Assembly (NCBI RefSeq): GCF_000332315.1
Contig: NZ_KB235937.1
Location: forward strand, 518,923 to 582,922
Length of the DNA stretch: 64,000 bases
DNA from: Prochlorothrix hollandica PCC 9006 = CALU 1027
GTDB taxonomy: Bacteria > Cyanobacteriota > Cyanobacteriia > Prochlorotrichales > Prochlorotrichaceae
Direction of reading: 5' to 3'
The notes beneath the pieces are model-generated. The model was not told the origin of the DNA and did not search any database. It saw only the letters and a program-made list of their open reading frames with translations. This document shows positions 1 to 9,323 of this stretch, piece by piece; position 1 is the stretch's first letter; every line of letters starts with the position of its first letter. The position numbers were made by a program, and so were the translations under genes.

Positions 1-878
1 CTGACTGATGGCCCGTGCCAACTTCCGATTACCAAGCATATTCTTCACCGCCAGATCCTCCAACACCACCACTTGATTTTCGTGGATGAGCTGGGTCGTG
101 GTCTTGTGCAGAAAGTCTTTTCGGATATTGGCCGTTTTAGCTTCAGCTTTGCAAGGCGCAGCCTAGTCTTTTCGCGACGCTTAGACCCTTTAACTTGGCG
201 GGCCAGCTTACGCTGAAACCGTCGCGTCTTGCGGTCTAACCGATTATATCCAGGGGATTCTACCCGATCACCTGTGCTGAGAAAGGCAAAGGTTTTGATG
301 CCTAGATCTACCCCAATTGAGGGCCGTAGTGGCTCAATGTTGATGGGTCCAATCTCCACTACAAAGCTGGCATGGTATTGTCCAGCCGTGTTACGGATAA
401 TGGTCACAGAGCTAGGTTCAGAGGGCAGTGACCTTGACCACTTCACCTTGAAGCGGCCTAACTTGGCCAGTTCAAGCTTATTGCCCTTGAGGGAGAATCC
501 CGTCCGAACAAATCGTGCCGACTGTTGGTTCAGCTTCTTTTTGAACCGAGGGAAGCCCACCTTTGGCCCTTTTCGTTTACCGCTACGGCTCTCAAAAAAG
601 TTCTTGAAGGCAGCACCTAAATTCTGAACCGACTGCTGCAAGGGCACGACTGACACATCGGCCAACCATTCCCGTTCAGCCGTCTTTTTGGCCTGAGTGA
701 TCACCAGCTTTTGCAGTTCAGCATTGCTGGGCCATTTCTCGCCCTGCGGCACTGACCGCACAATCGCCAGCGCGTCGTTGTACACAACTCGGCAACACCC
801 AAAAAGCTGATTCAGCCCTTTGACCTGTTGCAGTGTCGGATAAATTCGGTACTGGTATCGTACTTTCATGCTAACCAT
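1..878 (-). pseudogene. tnpB: IS200/IS605-type TnpB, frameshifted and cut by the window edge
   Basis: RNA-guided nuclease-type accessory protein of IS200/IS605/IS1341 elements. The N-terminus (KVRYQYRIYPT) and the first catalytic-Asp motif (GVDLGIKTFA) are recognisable. The main frame runs 878 down to about 145 and then enters nonsense and stops near 45. In another frame of the same strand, 1-145 continues the family sequence (ANIRKDFLHKTTTQL, then VVVLEDLAVKNML with the catalytic Glu). So one base seems missing near 142-150, where AAG-GCT became AAGCT. Either a real inactivating deletion or a sequencing error. The C-terminus and guide-RNA end lie left of the window. Confidence 0.85.
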
Positions 879-912
879 GATAGCATAGATGGATAGACGA
901 TGGGTAGGTACA

Positions 913-1053
913 ATGGCGAAAGAAAGTCTCAGTTTAAGGGTGTCCGGCGCTAGGTTGGCAAAGCTTAGGCGGATTGCGGAGCAGAGAGAGAAGACAATGA
1001 CCCAGCTTGTGGAAGACTGGATAGATCGGTTGCAGGAAGAAAAGCCGTCCTAG
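913..1053 (+). CDS. Small 46-aa ORF divergent from tnpB, ribbon-helix-helix-like
   Basis: The ATG lies 35 bp from the tnpB start on the opposite strand and the frame ends inside the element's terminal hairpin. The product begins MAKESLSLRVSGARLAKLRR and continues with a helix rich in charged residues (TMTQLVEDWIDRLQEEK). A short beta-strand followed by two helices looks like a ribbon-helix-helix DNA binder, as small ORFs beside TnpB often do. Function is inferred; no homologue was checked. It is probably part of the same insertion element. Confidence 0.5.
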   Translation: MAKESLSLRVSGARLAKLRRIAEQREKTMTQLVEDWIDRLQEEKPS

Positions 1054-1085
1054 AAGGACGGGGCTTTAGACCCAGATTTTCGGTA
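1029..1085 (-). mobile_element. Left end of the TnpB element
   Basis: Contains the inverted repeat GCCGTCC TAGA GGACGGGGC followed by TTTAGACCCAGATTTT. A nearly identical copy in opposite orientation lies at 12797-12855, at the edge of a decayed element, so this block is taken as the element's terminal (5' to tnpB) hairpin. The exact cleavage site was not determined. Confidence 0.55.
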
Positions 1086-1109
1086 ATGTGTTATGAACTG
1101 ATCGGGGAC

Positions 1110-1212
1110 TACAGCAGTCCTAAATGGGTCGTGTGGTGTGCCCCCGGAGGGGGCACACCACACCAAGGGTTTCAGCCTTCGAGATCCTTACAACTGATTT
1201 AGGGTTGCTGTA
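1110..1212 (+). mobile_element. MITE family 1, copy 1
   Basis: A 103-bp element starting TACAGCAGTCCTAAAT and ending ATTTAGGGTTGCTGTA (imperfect terminal inverted repeats), bounded by TA on both sides. The middle holds a perfect palindrome, GGTGTGCCCCC/GGGGGCACACC. No coding capacity. Seven more full copies lie in this window. TA flanks suggest mobilisation by an IS630/Tc1-mariner-type transposase (inference). Confidence 0.85.
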
Positions 1213-1491
1213 TTTGGATATCTGGCTAGATGGGGAAACGGTTTCCGAGGATGACTACGACAATCGCCAATCCCCCTGGGAAAATCGACAATCCCCCTGG
1301 GAGAGCCGACTTGTAGTCGGCTTAGGGTCGAGTACAACTCGACAATCCCAGGCAGGACTGAACAACGGTCAACAGGATCCAGCCAATGTGATTAGGCATC
1401 ACGACCCAGGCCAACAGATGCTAGCGATCGCCATCCCCACCCAGCATTATTTGAGTGAAACTCTCCATATTTATGTCCAGCATTTATGTCC

Positions 1492-1549
1492 AGCAACAAA
1501 GCCGTAGCAACAAAGCCGTAGCAACAAAGCCGTAGCAACAAAATCGTAG
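1492..1549. repeat. 14-nt tandem repeat
   Basis: About 3.5 copies of GCCGTAGCAACAAA (the last ends AATCGTAGG) in the spacer before the PPIase gene. The rest of the 1213-1622 spacer holds repeated CAATCCCCCTGGGA units (about 1262-1300) and no convincing gene. Confidence 0.8.
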
Positions 1550-1622
1550 GTCTATCGACTTCTGCTATTGTTTTGGGGATAGTTCTTTTTGTCTGTCATG
1601 CAACCCCCTGGATCGCTCAACC

Positions 1623-2369
1623 ATGACCTTTGATCTGCACATTGGTGACCAACGCATTACTGCCACCACCGTGATGCCTCTCCTGGCTCGATATCAGCTC
1701 ATCCCCAAACTAGCCCAGGAAGTGATCCTGGAAACGGCGATCGCCCCGGTACCCTGTACCCCAGAAGAAACCCAAGCCGCCGTTCAGCAATTTTGTGAGC
1801 AGAATAAGCTAGCCAACCCAGAACAGGGACGGGCTTGGTTAGCCCAACAGGCCATGGATCCCAATGAACTAGAAAATCTGGCCACCAAGGGACTGAAGCT
1901 GCAACGGTTCAAGGAACAAAACTTTGGGAACAAGCTGGAATCCTATTTCCTCCAGCGCAAAAGTGCCCTCGATCAAGTGGTTTATTCCCTCATTCGATCG
2001 AAGGATGTGGGCATCGCCCAGGAAGTTTACTTCCGCATTGAAGATCACCCGGATGAGATGACAGCCTTGGCGCGGCAATATTCCGAAGGCCCAGAATCCC
2101 AAACCGGAGGACTGATTGGTCCCCAGGAACTGTCTACGCCCCACCCGGTTTTGGCCCGACTGCTATCCATTAGCCAACCCGGTCAACTCTGGCCCCCGAC
2201 CCGGGTCGGGGAGTGGATGATCATTGTGCGCCTGGAAAAGTTTATCCCGGCTCAGTTGGATGAAACCATACAACAACGGCTGATGGGGGAACTGTTTAGC
2301 CAATGGCTACAGGAACAAATGAAGGGGGTCAAGCTGGTGTCCGCCAGTAGTTCCCCGTCTACGGTCTAG
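1623..2369 (+). CDS. PpiC/parvulin-type peptidylprolyl isomerase family protein
   Basis: 248 residues. The second half carries the parvulin signature: AQEVYFRIEDHPDEMTALAR, QYSEGPESQTGGLIGP, then a region on substrate access and a final IVRLEKF strand. The N-terminal helical half (CTPEETQAAV...CEQNKLANPE) resembles the SurA-like chaperone arm of cyanobacterial parvulins that sit beside HlyD-type secretion genes. No signal peptide, so a cytoplasmic protein. Likely helps folding or handling of an exported peptide; the substrate is unknown. No secretion genes are adjacent, and its downstream neighbour is convergent. Confidence 0.8.
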   Translation: MTFDLHIGDQRITATTVMPLLARYQLIPKLAQEVILETAIAPVPCTPEETQAAVQQFCEQNKLANPEQGRAWLAQQAMDPNELENLATKGLKLQRFKEQNFGNKLESYFLQRKSALDQVVYSLIRSKDVGIAQEVYFRIEDHPDEMTALARQYSEGPESQTGGLIGPQELSTPHPVLARLLSISQPGQLWPPTRVGEWMIIVRLEKFIPAQLDETIQQRLMGELFSQWLQEQMKGVKLVSASSSPSTV

Positions 2370-2373
2370 GGCT

Positions 2374-3156
2374 TCAGGCTGGGGGAGCACCACACCATTG
2401 CTCCCAGCCGGTCAAGATCACATCGGCGTGGTGTAGGGAAAAGGGCGCAGACCAGCCCCAGGTGACCCCGATGCAACCCGCAGCCCCCGCCGATCGCCCC
2501 ATGGCCATATCCCCCGTCCCATCCCCCACCATCAGGGTTTGGCTGGGATCCACCCCCAGGGCCGCACAAGCTGCCTGGAAGCAAGCAGGATCGGGTTTGG
2601 CCGGGGCACGATCGGCTCCCCAAGCCAAGGCAATCACGTCTTTTAAGTCAGAGACGGCAACAAAGGCTTCCACATTGGCAGTGGTATCCCCTGAAATAAT
2701 CCCCAAGCGCACGCCTTGATGAGCCAGGGACAGGAGCAGCGATCGCGCTGCTTCAAAGAGGGGTGTGGCTTCAGCCTTTGCGTTTAAGTTAGCCGTTTTA
2801 ACGGATCCATACTGATCAGCTTCCTGGAATGCTTGATCTACGATCGTCATGGCTTCAAACCAGTCTCGGCCCGTTTCAGCCACATAGGCCGCTGCCGCAA
2901 TGGCATTGTCCTGGCGACTCCCCACCGCCATCAGTCCAGCGGGGTTAATCTGCTGCCCTTCCACCCCAAAGGCCATCAATAACGGTTCCTGTACCCCCGG
3001 CACCTGGACATCTACTAACCGGGCGCGGCGTTGGGCTAAATTTCGCAGAAAATCTTCAGAGCGTACTAAAGTCCCATCTTTATCGAAAAGTATGGCGGAA
3101 ATATTCGAGAATACCACCGGGGACTGATGGGGAGGGGAACAGTGGAGGGTAATCAT
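2374..3156 (-). CDS. HAD-superfamily hydrolase (phosphoglycolate phosphatase-like)
   Basis: 260 residues from the chosen ATG. Motif I is ILFDKDGTLV (nucleophile Asp25, acid Asp27), motif II GIISGDTT, motif III the KPDP loop and motif IV MVGDGTGDMAMG, the full catalytic set of a subfamily IA HAD phosphatase. Between I and II is a helical cap. It should hydrolyse a small phosphate ester; the substrate cannot be read from sequence. The frame stays open 53 codons further upstream, but that part reads through tandem repeats (3171-3215) and a repeat element, so the internal ATG is preferred. Convergent with the PPIase gene, 4 bp between stops. Confidence 0.85.
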   Translation of the reverse strand: MITLHCSPPHQSPVVFSNISAILFDKDGTLVRSEDFLRNLAQRRARLVDVQVPGVQEPLLMAFGVEGQQINPAGLMAVGSRQDNAIAAAAYVAETGRDWFEAMTIVDQAFQEADQYGSVKTANLNAKAEATPLFEAARSLLLSLAHQGVRLGIISGDTTANVEAFVAVSDLKDVIALAWGADRAPAKPDPACFQAACAALGVDPSQTLMVGDGTGDMAMGRSAGAAGCIGVTWGWSAPFSLHHADVILTGWEQWCGAPPA

Positions 3157-3170
3157 AGCAGGGGAGTACA

Positions 3171-3215
3171 GGGACTGGGCTGAAGGGACTGGGCTGAAGG
3201 GACTGGGCTGAAGGA
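3171..3215. repeat. 15-nt tandem repeat
   Basis: Three copies of GGGACTGGGCTGAAG just upstream of the HAD gene. Next to it (3240-3295) is a GGGCGCGGAAACCAC direct repeat, a motif seen again near 18535 and 31990. Confidence 0.85.
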
Positions 3216-3309
3216 ACTTGACAGACTGACGGACAAAAGACTCTGCCCTGGGCGCGGAAACCACAGAATTGGGCGCGGAAACCACGCCCCTACAAGGTTT
3301 TAGTCGGTA

Positions 3310-3408
3310 GGGCACCTCGATTAATTGGGTTGAGGGGCGAAGCCGCCCACCACAACCCCTATTCTTGCGTTGGTACAGGGGCGAGAATTTGGATTTTTCG
3401 AGGTGCCC
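3310..3408 (-). mobile_element. Repeat family 2 (GGGCACCTCGA ends), copy A
   Basis: About 99 bp with terminal inverted repeats GGGCACCTCGA/TCGAGGTGCCC. Inside are GGCGAAGCCGCC and ATTCTTGCGTTGG blocks shared with copies at 15315 and 48139. Non-coding. Confidence 0.75.
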
Positions 3409-3506
3409 GGTCTAGAGATCAGAATAGGGATCAGGACACCTGACCCTGCCGCTGGGGTGGGGTTTGGGCAAGTTTTGTCAGTCACCCAGACTACAACACT
3501 GGGGAG

Positions 3507-4445
3507 TTAGGGCTTGATGTCCGCCACCGCAGCCACGGCTTCGCGGGCAATAAAGGGTAGAATTTCCTCATTATTGCTGTGTTCTCGCCCTTCCGTAAAC
3601 GCCACCAGCAGAAAAGAGGGTCCATCCCCCTCCAATTCCACATAGGCGGCATCATGGCGGACTTGGCTGGTTAACCCGGCCTTGGACCACACTGTTGCTG
3701 TTCTGGGAACGCCAGCCCCCAGGAAACCCGTGACTTGGTTTTCGGGATCGGCGGCTAAGTCTGCCGGATCCAGCGATCGCCGCAACAACGACACCATCTC
3801 TCCACAGGCAGCGGGGGACACCAGCGCCCCGGTGACGATGTTATGGACCAAGCGAGCAGACACCAAGGTATTCAAACGGTTGCGGTTGCTGAGATCTGGG
3901 CCTAAAAACCGACGTTCTCGCCCATAGGGACCATCACACCAGGTTTTTTGGTTGGCATTGCACCCCGCCCACTGGCTCCACCGCCAACCCGCCACATAGC
4001 GATTGATGGCGTTGCGTTGGTGTTGCCACTGAATCCAGGCCAAATCATCCAAGGGGGGTCCACTGGTGGTGGTGGTCAGGACATCGAGAACATAGCCCGT
4101 GGCATCATTGCTGGAGTCCACAATCATATCCCGGACAGCCCGTTCCAGTTCTGGATCCCGTGGCACTTTGCCCTGGTCTAACCAGTGGTAATAGGCCACT
4201 AAATAGACCAATTTGACCACACTGGCGGGGTAAATGGGCAGGTCGCCGCGATAGTGATAGCCCTGGGGCTGGGAGGCGGGAGCGACAGGGGTCTCAGCCG
4301 TAGCCCTGAGGCCCAGGGATGGGTTATACACCAGCCAGGTCAGGGCCAGTTGGTGCCGCTGGAGACTGGGAAATTGCTGCCAGGTGCGATCGCACAGGCG
4401 ATCGCCAATGGTTTGCAACTGGGGGCTGGACTGAAAGAAATTCAT
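3507..4445 (-). CDS. Class A beta-lactamase-fold serine hydrolase
   Basis: 312 residues. It has the three active-site signatures of the penicillin-recognising fold: SxxK (PASVVK, Ser75/Lys78), an SxN-type motif in DSSNDAT (Ser111-Asn113), and SKAG (WSKAGLTSQ) in place of the usual KTG. No signal peptide is visible at the chosen start or in the 22 extra codons upstream, which encode a tandem repeat. It may be a cytosolic esterase or peptidase-like relative rather than an antibiotic-resistance enzyme. No neighbouring resistance or regulatory gene is present. Confidence 0.75.
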   Translation of the reverse strand: MNFFQSSPQLQTIGDRLCDRTWQQFPSLQRHQLALTWLVYNPSLGLRATAETPVAPASQPQGYHYRGDLPIYPASVVKLVYLVAYYHWLDQGKVPRDPELERAVRDMIVDSSNDATGYVLDVLTTTTSGPPLDDLAWIQWQHQRNAINRYVAGWRWSQWAGCNANQKTWCDGPYGRERRFLGPDLSNRNRLNTLVSARLVHNIVTGALVSPAACGEMVSLLRRSLDPADLAADPENQVTGFLGAGVPRTATVWSKAGLTSQVRHDAAYVELEGDGPSFLLVAFTEGREHSNNEEILPFIAREAVAAVADIKP

Positions 4446-4450
4446 GCTAG

Positions 4451-4518
4451 GACGGGCGATGGGTCTGGAATGGCAATGGGTCTGGACGGGCGATGGGTCT
4501 GAACGGGCCATGGGTCTG
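4451..4518. repeat. 17-nt tandem repeat
   Basis: Four imperfect units of GACGGGCGATGGGTCTG directly upstream of the serine hydrolase start. Confidence 0.8.
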
Positions 4519-4565
4519 AACTATTGATCCAGGGCGTTATCCAGACAATAAACCTGGGGGTGCAT

Positions 4566-4676
4566 CCCCCTTTGGCTGCCCTCACCCTAAATCCCTCTCC
4601 CGTCCTGGGAGAGGGACTTTGAACGTTCTGGCTCCCCTTCTCCCGCCCTGGGAGAAGGGGCTGGGGGATGAGGGAT
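4566..4676. repeat. Inverted-repeat element, CCCTCACCCTAAATCCCTCTCCC family
   Basis: Two hairpins, CCCTCTCCCGTCCTGGGAGAGGG and CCTTCTCCCGCCCTGGGAGAAGG in structure, form the spacer between two genes. Related sequence occurs at 30840-30925 and 36215-36355. Might serve as a terminator; no T-tract is evident. Confidence 0.6.
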
Positions 4677-4742
4677 GAAGAACAAGTTGCAAAACTGGAA
4701 TGCTCCCCAACCTGGAAAACTAGCACCGAAGCACTGTCCAGC

Positions 4743-6074
4743 CTAGCATTTACGGTTCCCCCTGGCACCAGCCCCGCTGCCAGAGCTTACCCCACCCAGG
4801 CGCTGCCACACCGGCAATAGGTCCTCCTCCAAGACCCGCTGCCACGATGGACCCGTGGCGACAACCTGACGGTGGGCAGTCCAACCCATGGCTTGGAGAC
4901 GATCGCGCTGCCGCAGCAACGGAGCCAACACCGCCGCCCAGTGAACGGGATCCGTACCGGGGATACACAGGCCATCCTCTCCCGACTGCTGCACCAACTG
5001 TTGCGTCCCCCCCTCATTGGTAATGACCACGGGCAAACCGCTGGCCCTAGCCTCCAGCACCACATTGCCATAGACCTCCGTCGTGGAGGGAAACAGAAAC
5101 AGATCCGCACTGGCATAGAGGGGCGATAGATCCGTCGCATCCAGTTGCCCCGGCAACAGCACCCGATCGCCCAAGAGGGCTTTAATGGCAGGGACCAAGG
5201 GACCCAACCCCACAAACATCCCCTGCAACACCAAGCCTTGATCCAGCAAGTGGCGCAGCGTCTCGGCCACCACCATCACATTTTTGCAAACATTAAGCCG
5301 CCCCACAAACAGCACCAGGGGGATCTCTGGCGCAATGCCATAGGTGCGTTGGAGCCAAAGACGATCGCGGTGACGGGGATGGAACAGGGTGGTATCAATG
5401 CCCCGTCGCAGATGGGAAATGCGATCGCCCGGTAGACAACAGCCCACCTGCCCCTGATCCTGGGGTCGAGACACCCAAACATGGTCACAGTGGCTCCAAT
5501 AGCCCTGGAGTTGGTGGGCCATGGCACGGCGACGACCCTGGGGAAACTGCCAGGTTTCCGTCAGCAACCGCTGCACCTGCCCCCCCAGCCCCCGCTCCCC
5601 CAATTGGGTCTTGAGGATAGCCGTGGCATAGAGTTCCGTGTAATGGGGCACATCGGTGTGGATCGATGCCACCAAGGGCTTGTGCTGCCGTTGGGCCACA
5701 ATACGGGCGGTTTTGCCAAAGCTAAACAGTTGATGGGTGGCATGGAAGACATCATGGCGGGCCAAAGCTGCCCCTAAGCCGGGGTGGAAGGGGGCCAGAT
5801 CCGTTTGATCGGCCACGTCCCGTAAAAAGGGGAGCCGATCGCTGCCCCAGCGGGGCCGGTGGAATTGGTAACGCACATGGGGGGCGAGGACAGTCTGACC
5901 GGGACAATCCCCCAAAAAATGGAGGGTTAAATCCAGTTGCCCCTCCAGGGCCAACGCTGCCTGGGCCAACTGTTCCCAACATTTGACATGGCCCCCCGCC
6001 GCCGATCGCCAAGGCAGATCAATCAAAACCCCCACGGAAACCCCACGGCCCTTGCCTCCCCACCCCTGGGTCAT
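4743..6074 (-). CDS. Family GT4-type glycosyltransferase
   Basis: 443 residues. The N-terminal Rossmann half starts VSVGVLIDLPWRSAAGGHVK; the C-terminal half has the GT4 hallmarks LVLFVGRLNVCKN, the SADLFLFPSTTEVYGNVVLEA donor-site segment with its E-x7-E pattern, and SGLPVVITNEGGTQQLV. It transfers a sugar from a nucleotide-sugar donor to an unknown acceptor, probably at the membrane face. Start chosen because ATG overlaps the stop of the upstream GHL10 gene (ATGA), which signals translational coupling; the longer frame only reads through that gene. Confidence 0.88.
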   Translation of the reverse strand: MTQGWGGKGRGVSVGVLIDLPWRSAAGGHVKCWEQLAQAALALEGQLDLTLHFLGDCPGQTVLAPHVRYQFHRPRWGSDRLPFLRDVADQTDLAPFHPGLGAALARHDVFHATHQLFSFGKTARIVAQRQHKPLVASIHTDVPHYTELYATAILKTQLGERGLGGQVQRLLTETWQFPQGRRRAMAHQLQGYWSHCDHVWVSRPQDQGQVGCCLPGDRISHLRRGIDTTLFHPRHRDRLWLQRTYGIAPEIPLVLFVGRLNVCKNVMVVAETLRHLLDQGLVLQGMFVGLGPLVPAIKALLGDRVLLPGQLDATDLSPLYASADLFLFPSTTEVYGNVVLEARASGLPVVITNEGGTQQLVQQSGEDGLCIPGTDPVHWAAVLAPLLRQRDRLQAMGWTAHRQVVATGPSWQRVLEEDLLPVWQRLGGVSSGSGAGARGNRKC

Positions 6075-8977
6075 GGGCGATCGGCCAGCAGATCCCGCTT
6101 CAGATCCCGCTGCTGTTGCAACACCACCCGTTCCCCGTAGTTCAGGAGCACCTGCACCGTCGCCAACCGATGTTCCCAGGTTTGCATTGGGTAGGGATGC
6201 TCCAGGGCGTGCAGATAGAGCCAATCATTGAGGTTAGCCTCGAAACTGGTCAGGGCAGTGCGAGCCGCCTGCAACCGAGCAGCGGAGGGATCCTGAGCCA
6301 GGGCATCCAAGGTACGGGCCAAGGCTTGGCGCTGACCTTGCCAGGTGTCTAGGGATGTCGGTCGCACCGACAATTCCCCTTGACCGTAAAGGAAATCCCA
6401 CTCCTGAGTCAGCGCCCCAAACCGTAGCGCCGCCGCCCCAAAGGGATCACGATGGGGTAGGGTTTGATCCATGGCAGAGGTGACGGTGGGGTGAAACTGC
6501 GATCGCAACGTCTCCTCTAGATGATCCATGGCAAACAAGGCATAGCCCGCCGAGGCATTATCCCGGAGAAATTGCACTTGATCTAAGGTTTCCACCTCCC
6601 CTAGGTGGGGCAAATGGATACCGGGAATAATTAAGGTGGACTGCAACTCCGGATCCTGGAGCCAGGGTTGGGTCAAATCCTGAAAGCGGTTGGTATCCAA
6701 GGCATAGGACATCAAGACCACCATATCCACATCCCCCGCCTTAGCCCAGGTTTCCCAGTCCTGCTGGATTTTGGCATTGCGCTCATGGGTGGGGAAGGGG
6801 AACACGGCCACGGAAAGGGCTACATCAGGATGCTGGCGACGCAATAAATCCGCCGCACTGGCAACAAACTCCGTAATTTGGGTTTTGCGGAACTCCAGCC
6901 ACTGACCCCACAGGGGCGATCGCGATTGCAAGGTAACGGGATCAACCCCCGTTTGAGCCTTAAACTGCTGCCGTGCCGCCGAGCCATAACCAAAGGTGAA
7001 GCCCCCCGCCATGTCCTGAAACGGGTAGCGAATATAGTCCAACTGCACCCCATCCACATCGTAGCGATCGCTAATTTCATCGATCAAACTCAGTAAATAG
7101 TTACGGGCAGCAGGATTGGCCGGATCCAAAAACATTTTGCCAGAATTCGGCTGAATCCGGCGACCATAGTTATCGATATTGACCCAATCAGGATGGTGTC
7201 TCAACACCGGACCCATATCCGTGGGCGGCAACCCCAACAGCCGGTTATGGGCCATATTGCCCACCGCAAAGGTCCACATCCAGGCATGGAGTTCCATCCC
7301 CCGCTCATGGGCCAACTTCACCCCCACCTCTAGGGGATCCCACCCTCGAATTAACGGATTTTGCTCCGCAGCCACCCGGCTGGGGTAAATGGTATAGCCC
7401 GCATTAATGGTCTCCAGAAACACCACATTAATGCCAGAAGCCTGGAGCTGATCAAAGATCTGGGTCAGACCCTGGGGGGAACCCGCCTCCACTAGGGTGC
7501 CGCGATCGAGCCACACCGCCCGCACCTCTGGTTGGAGGGGCTGACTTTGGGGATAGCTGTCCCACAGTTGCCGCCGCGCCGCCAACCACTGCCGCCGTGC
7601 CTCGTCATAATTGCGGGCAGCCACGTCCTGGGGAAAACTGCGGAGTGTGGCCTGTACGGTCGTCAGCAAGCGGTTCACACTAGGGTTAAACGCCACCGCC
7701 ACCTGGGCGACATCCATGGCTTTCAATGCGGTGGACGCAAGGGGAGCGCTCCCAGGAGAAGGACAACCCCCACCACCGGGCAGGCAAGCCCCCGCCGATC
7801 CCTGGGCTTGGGCCAAGCGTAGGGCCAAATGGCCATTTTGAAAGCGCCCCAACAGGTTGTTTAATTCCTGGCGCATAGCCACCGCTTCCAGAAAAACAAT
7901 GGGTTCCCCCGTTAAACCCACGTCCAAACCGGGCTGGGCCACCTGCTGGGAAGGATCCGTCTCCGGGTCAGGCTCCACAGTAATATCTGCCCCGGGTCTG
8001 GATGGGTTCGGCGCTGGGGGGGTCGTGGATCGCGGCGTTGCAGGTCCCGGCGTTGCAGGTCCCGGCGTTACCGATCGCGGAGGAGAAGACTGGGCAGGGG
8101 GATCAGAACGGGACGGTCGATCGCCCGCCCCAGGGCGCAGGGGAGGCAAGGGATCAGGATTGGGAAGCCGTTGAGCCGTGGTGAACCCAGCCCCCGCCGT
8201 TGTGCTGGTGCCTAACCCTGAACGCGCCAGGGAAAACGTCCCAAAATATTGCAAACTGGCTTGCAACCAACGGCGATCGAACTCCGCCGCTGTCGCCCCC
8301 GTTTCGCCCCAGTTCCAGCCGAGAAACACCGATCGCCCATTGGCAACAACCGCCGCACCCTGGGTTCGCTCCCCCTGCCACACCGCCACCGGGGCACTAT
8401 CCAAGCGAATGGGAACCACCACCCCCGCCTGCAAGTCAGACGCTCCTAGACGGGGTGCCCAACTGGTCAACACCCTCGGACTGGGGTTCGTTCCCGCTGG
8501 AAAGCCCTCATCCCAATAGGCTCCCATCAGGTTCCGTAACATCTGTTGCACATCCCCACTGGAGCGGGTGCCCAGGGGACCACTGACAATCAACCGCCCC
8601 CCCCGGTTATACCACTGCTCCAACACCACCACTTGCCGCAGGCTCAGGGTCTCCAGGTTAGTCAAAAACAGGATCGTATAATCACTGAGATCCTCCAAGT
8701 TATCTAGGGATTGGAGCGCCAGGGTTTGATAAGGGATGCCAGTCACCCCTAGGCGATCGCGCAGGGCAGACAGGTCTGGGGTCGTGGCGTGATCATGCAC
8801 CACCCCCAACACCCGATCGCCATCCCCCAAGGCCAGGGTTTGGACAACCCCAGGGGGACTGGATGCCCCATCAGCTATCACGGGGGATACTACGCCCCCC
8901 TCCACCCTAGCCAGGGCCGGGGAAACCAGGGATGCCCAGAGAAATAGAGAAGATAAATGTCCAAACAGGTATGGCAT
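6071..8977 (-). CDS. Exported family 10-like glycosyl hydrolase (GHL10/DUF187)
   Basis: 968 residues. An N-terminal signal peptide (MPYLFGHLSSLFLWASLVSPALA) is followed by a GATase-like/beta-sandwich region (about 45-270), a Pro/Ser/Thr linker (about 280-360), and the GHL10 TIM barrel (about 475-790). Barrel landmarks are VRAVWLDRG, GINVVFLET, HAWMWTF, YDVDGVQLDYIRYP and VDMVVLMSYA. Family members are thought to cleave glycans outside the cytoplasm; the substrate is unknown. It shares an ATGA overlap with the downstream glycosyltransferase, so the pair may make and trim the same surface polysaccharide (inference). Confidence 0.87.
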   Translation of the reverse strand: MPYLFGHLSSLFLWASLVSPALARVEGGVVSPVIADGASSPPGVVQTLALGDGDRVLGVVHDHATTPDLSALRDRLGVTGIPYQTLALQSLDNLEDLSDYTILFLTNLETLSLRQVVVLEQWYNRGGRLIVSGPLGTRSSGDVQQMLRNLMGAYWDEGFPAGTNPSPRVLTSWAPRLGASDLQAGVVVPIRLDSAPVAVWQGERTQGAAVVANGRSVFLGWNWGETGATAAEFDRRWLQASLQYFGTFSLARSGLGTSTTAGAGFTTAQRLPNPDPLPPLRPGAGDRPSRSDPPAQSSPPRSVTPGPATPGPATPRSTTPPAPNPSRPGADITVEPDPETDPSQQVAQPGLDVGLTGEPIVFLEAVAMRQELNNLLGRFQNGHLALRLAQAQGSAGACLPGGGGCPSPGSAPLASTALKAMDVAQVAVAFNPSVNRLLTTVQATLRSFPQDVAARNYDEARRQWLAARRQLWDSYPQSQPLQPEVRAVWLDRGTLVEAGSPQGLTQIFDQLQASGINVVFLETINAGYTIYPSRVAAEQNPLIRGWDPLEVGVKLAHERGMELHAWMWTFAVGNMAHNRLLGLPPTDMGPVLRHHPDWVNIDNYGRRIQPNSGKMFLDPANPAARNYLLSLIDEISDRYDVDGVQLDYIRYPFQDMAGGFTFGYGSAARQQFKAQTGVDPVTLQSRSPLWGQWLEFRKTQITEFVASAADLLRRQHPDVALSVAVFPFPTHERNAKIQQDWETWAKAGDVDMVVLMSYALDTNRFQDLTQPWLQDPELQSTLIIPGIHLPHLGEVETLDQVQFLRDNASAGYALFAMDHLEETLRSQFHPTVTSAMDQTLPHRDPFGAAALRFGALTQEWDFLYGQGELSVRPTSLDTWQGQRQALARTLDALAQDPSAARLQAARTALTSFEANLNDWLYLHALEHPYPMQTWEHRLATVQVLLNYGERVVLQQQRDLKRDLLADRP

Positions 8978-9225
8978 AAGGTTCCAAGGGTGTTAAATAC
9001 CAGGGACTGAATCCCAACAAGGGCAATGGAGCGTTGCTAGACACGCATCGGCCTCAAGGCGCAAGGGTTCTGAGGTCATCGCAAAACGCTTCCCCTAACT
9101 GAGCCAAAACCCAGCTAACCAGAAGTCCCCATTGCCCTCAGCATTCGACGATGGGAATATCACCGATTCCTAACCTTTGTACATCCCAAACCGGGAATGA
9201 CCAGAATAACGGCTACCAACTTAAG

Positions 9226-9323
9226 GCAGTCCTAAATGGATCATGTGGTCTGCCCCCTCCGGGCGCACACCACCCCAAGGGGTTCAGCCTTCGAGATCCT
9301 GACAACGGATTTAGGATTGCTGT
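9226..9323 (+). mobile_element. MITE family 1, copy 2 (diverged)
   Basis: GGCAGTCCTAAATGGA to ATTTAGGATTGCTGTA. The central palindrome is degraded (TGCCCCCTCCGGGCGCACA), suggesting an older insertion. The left TIR has lost its TACA. Confidence 0.75.

Noticed and set aside
1124-1507. 127-aa frame starting in the first MITE
   Set aside because: Runs through the MITE and 14-nt repeats; translation is repetitive and has no family features.
8002-8586. Overlapping plus-strand frames inside the GHL10 gene
   Set aside because: Shadows of the linker region, low-complexity Pro/Gly.
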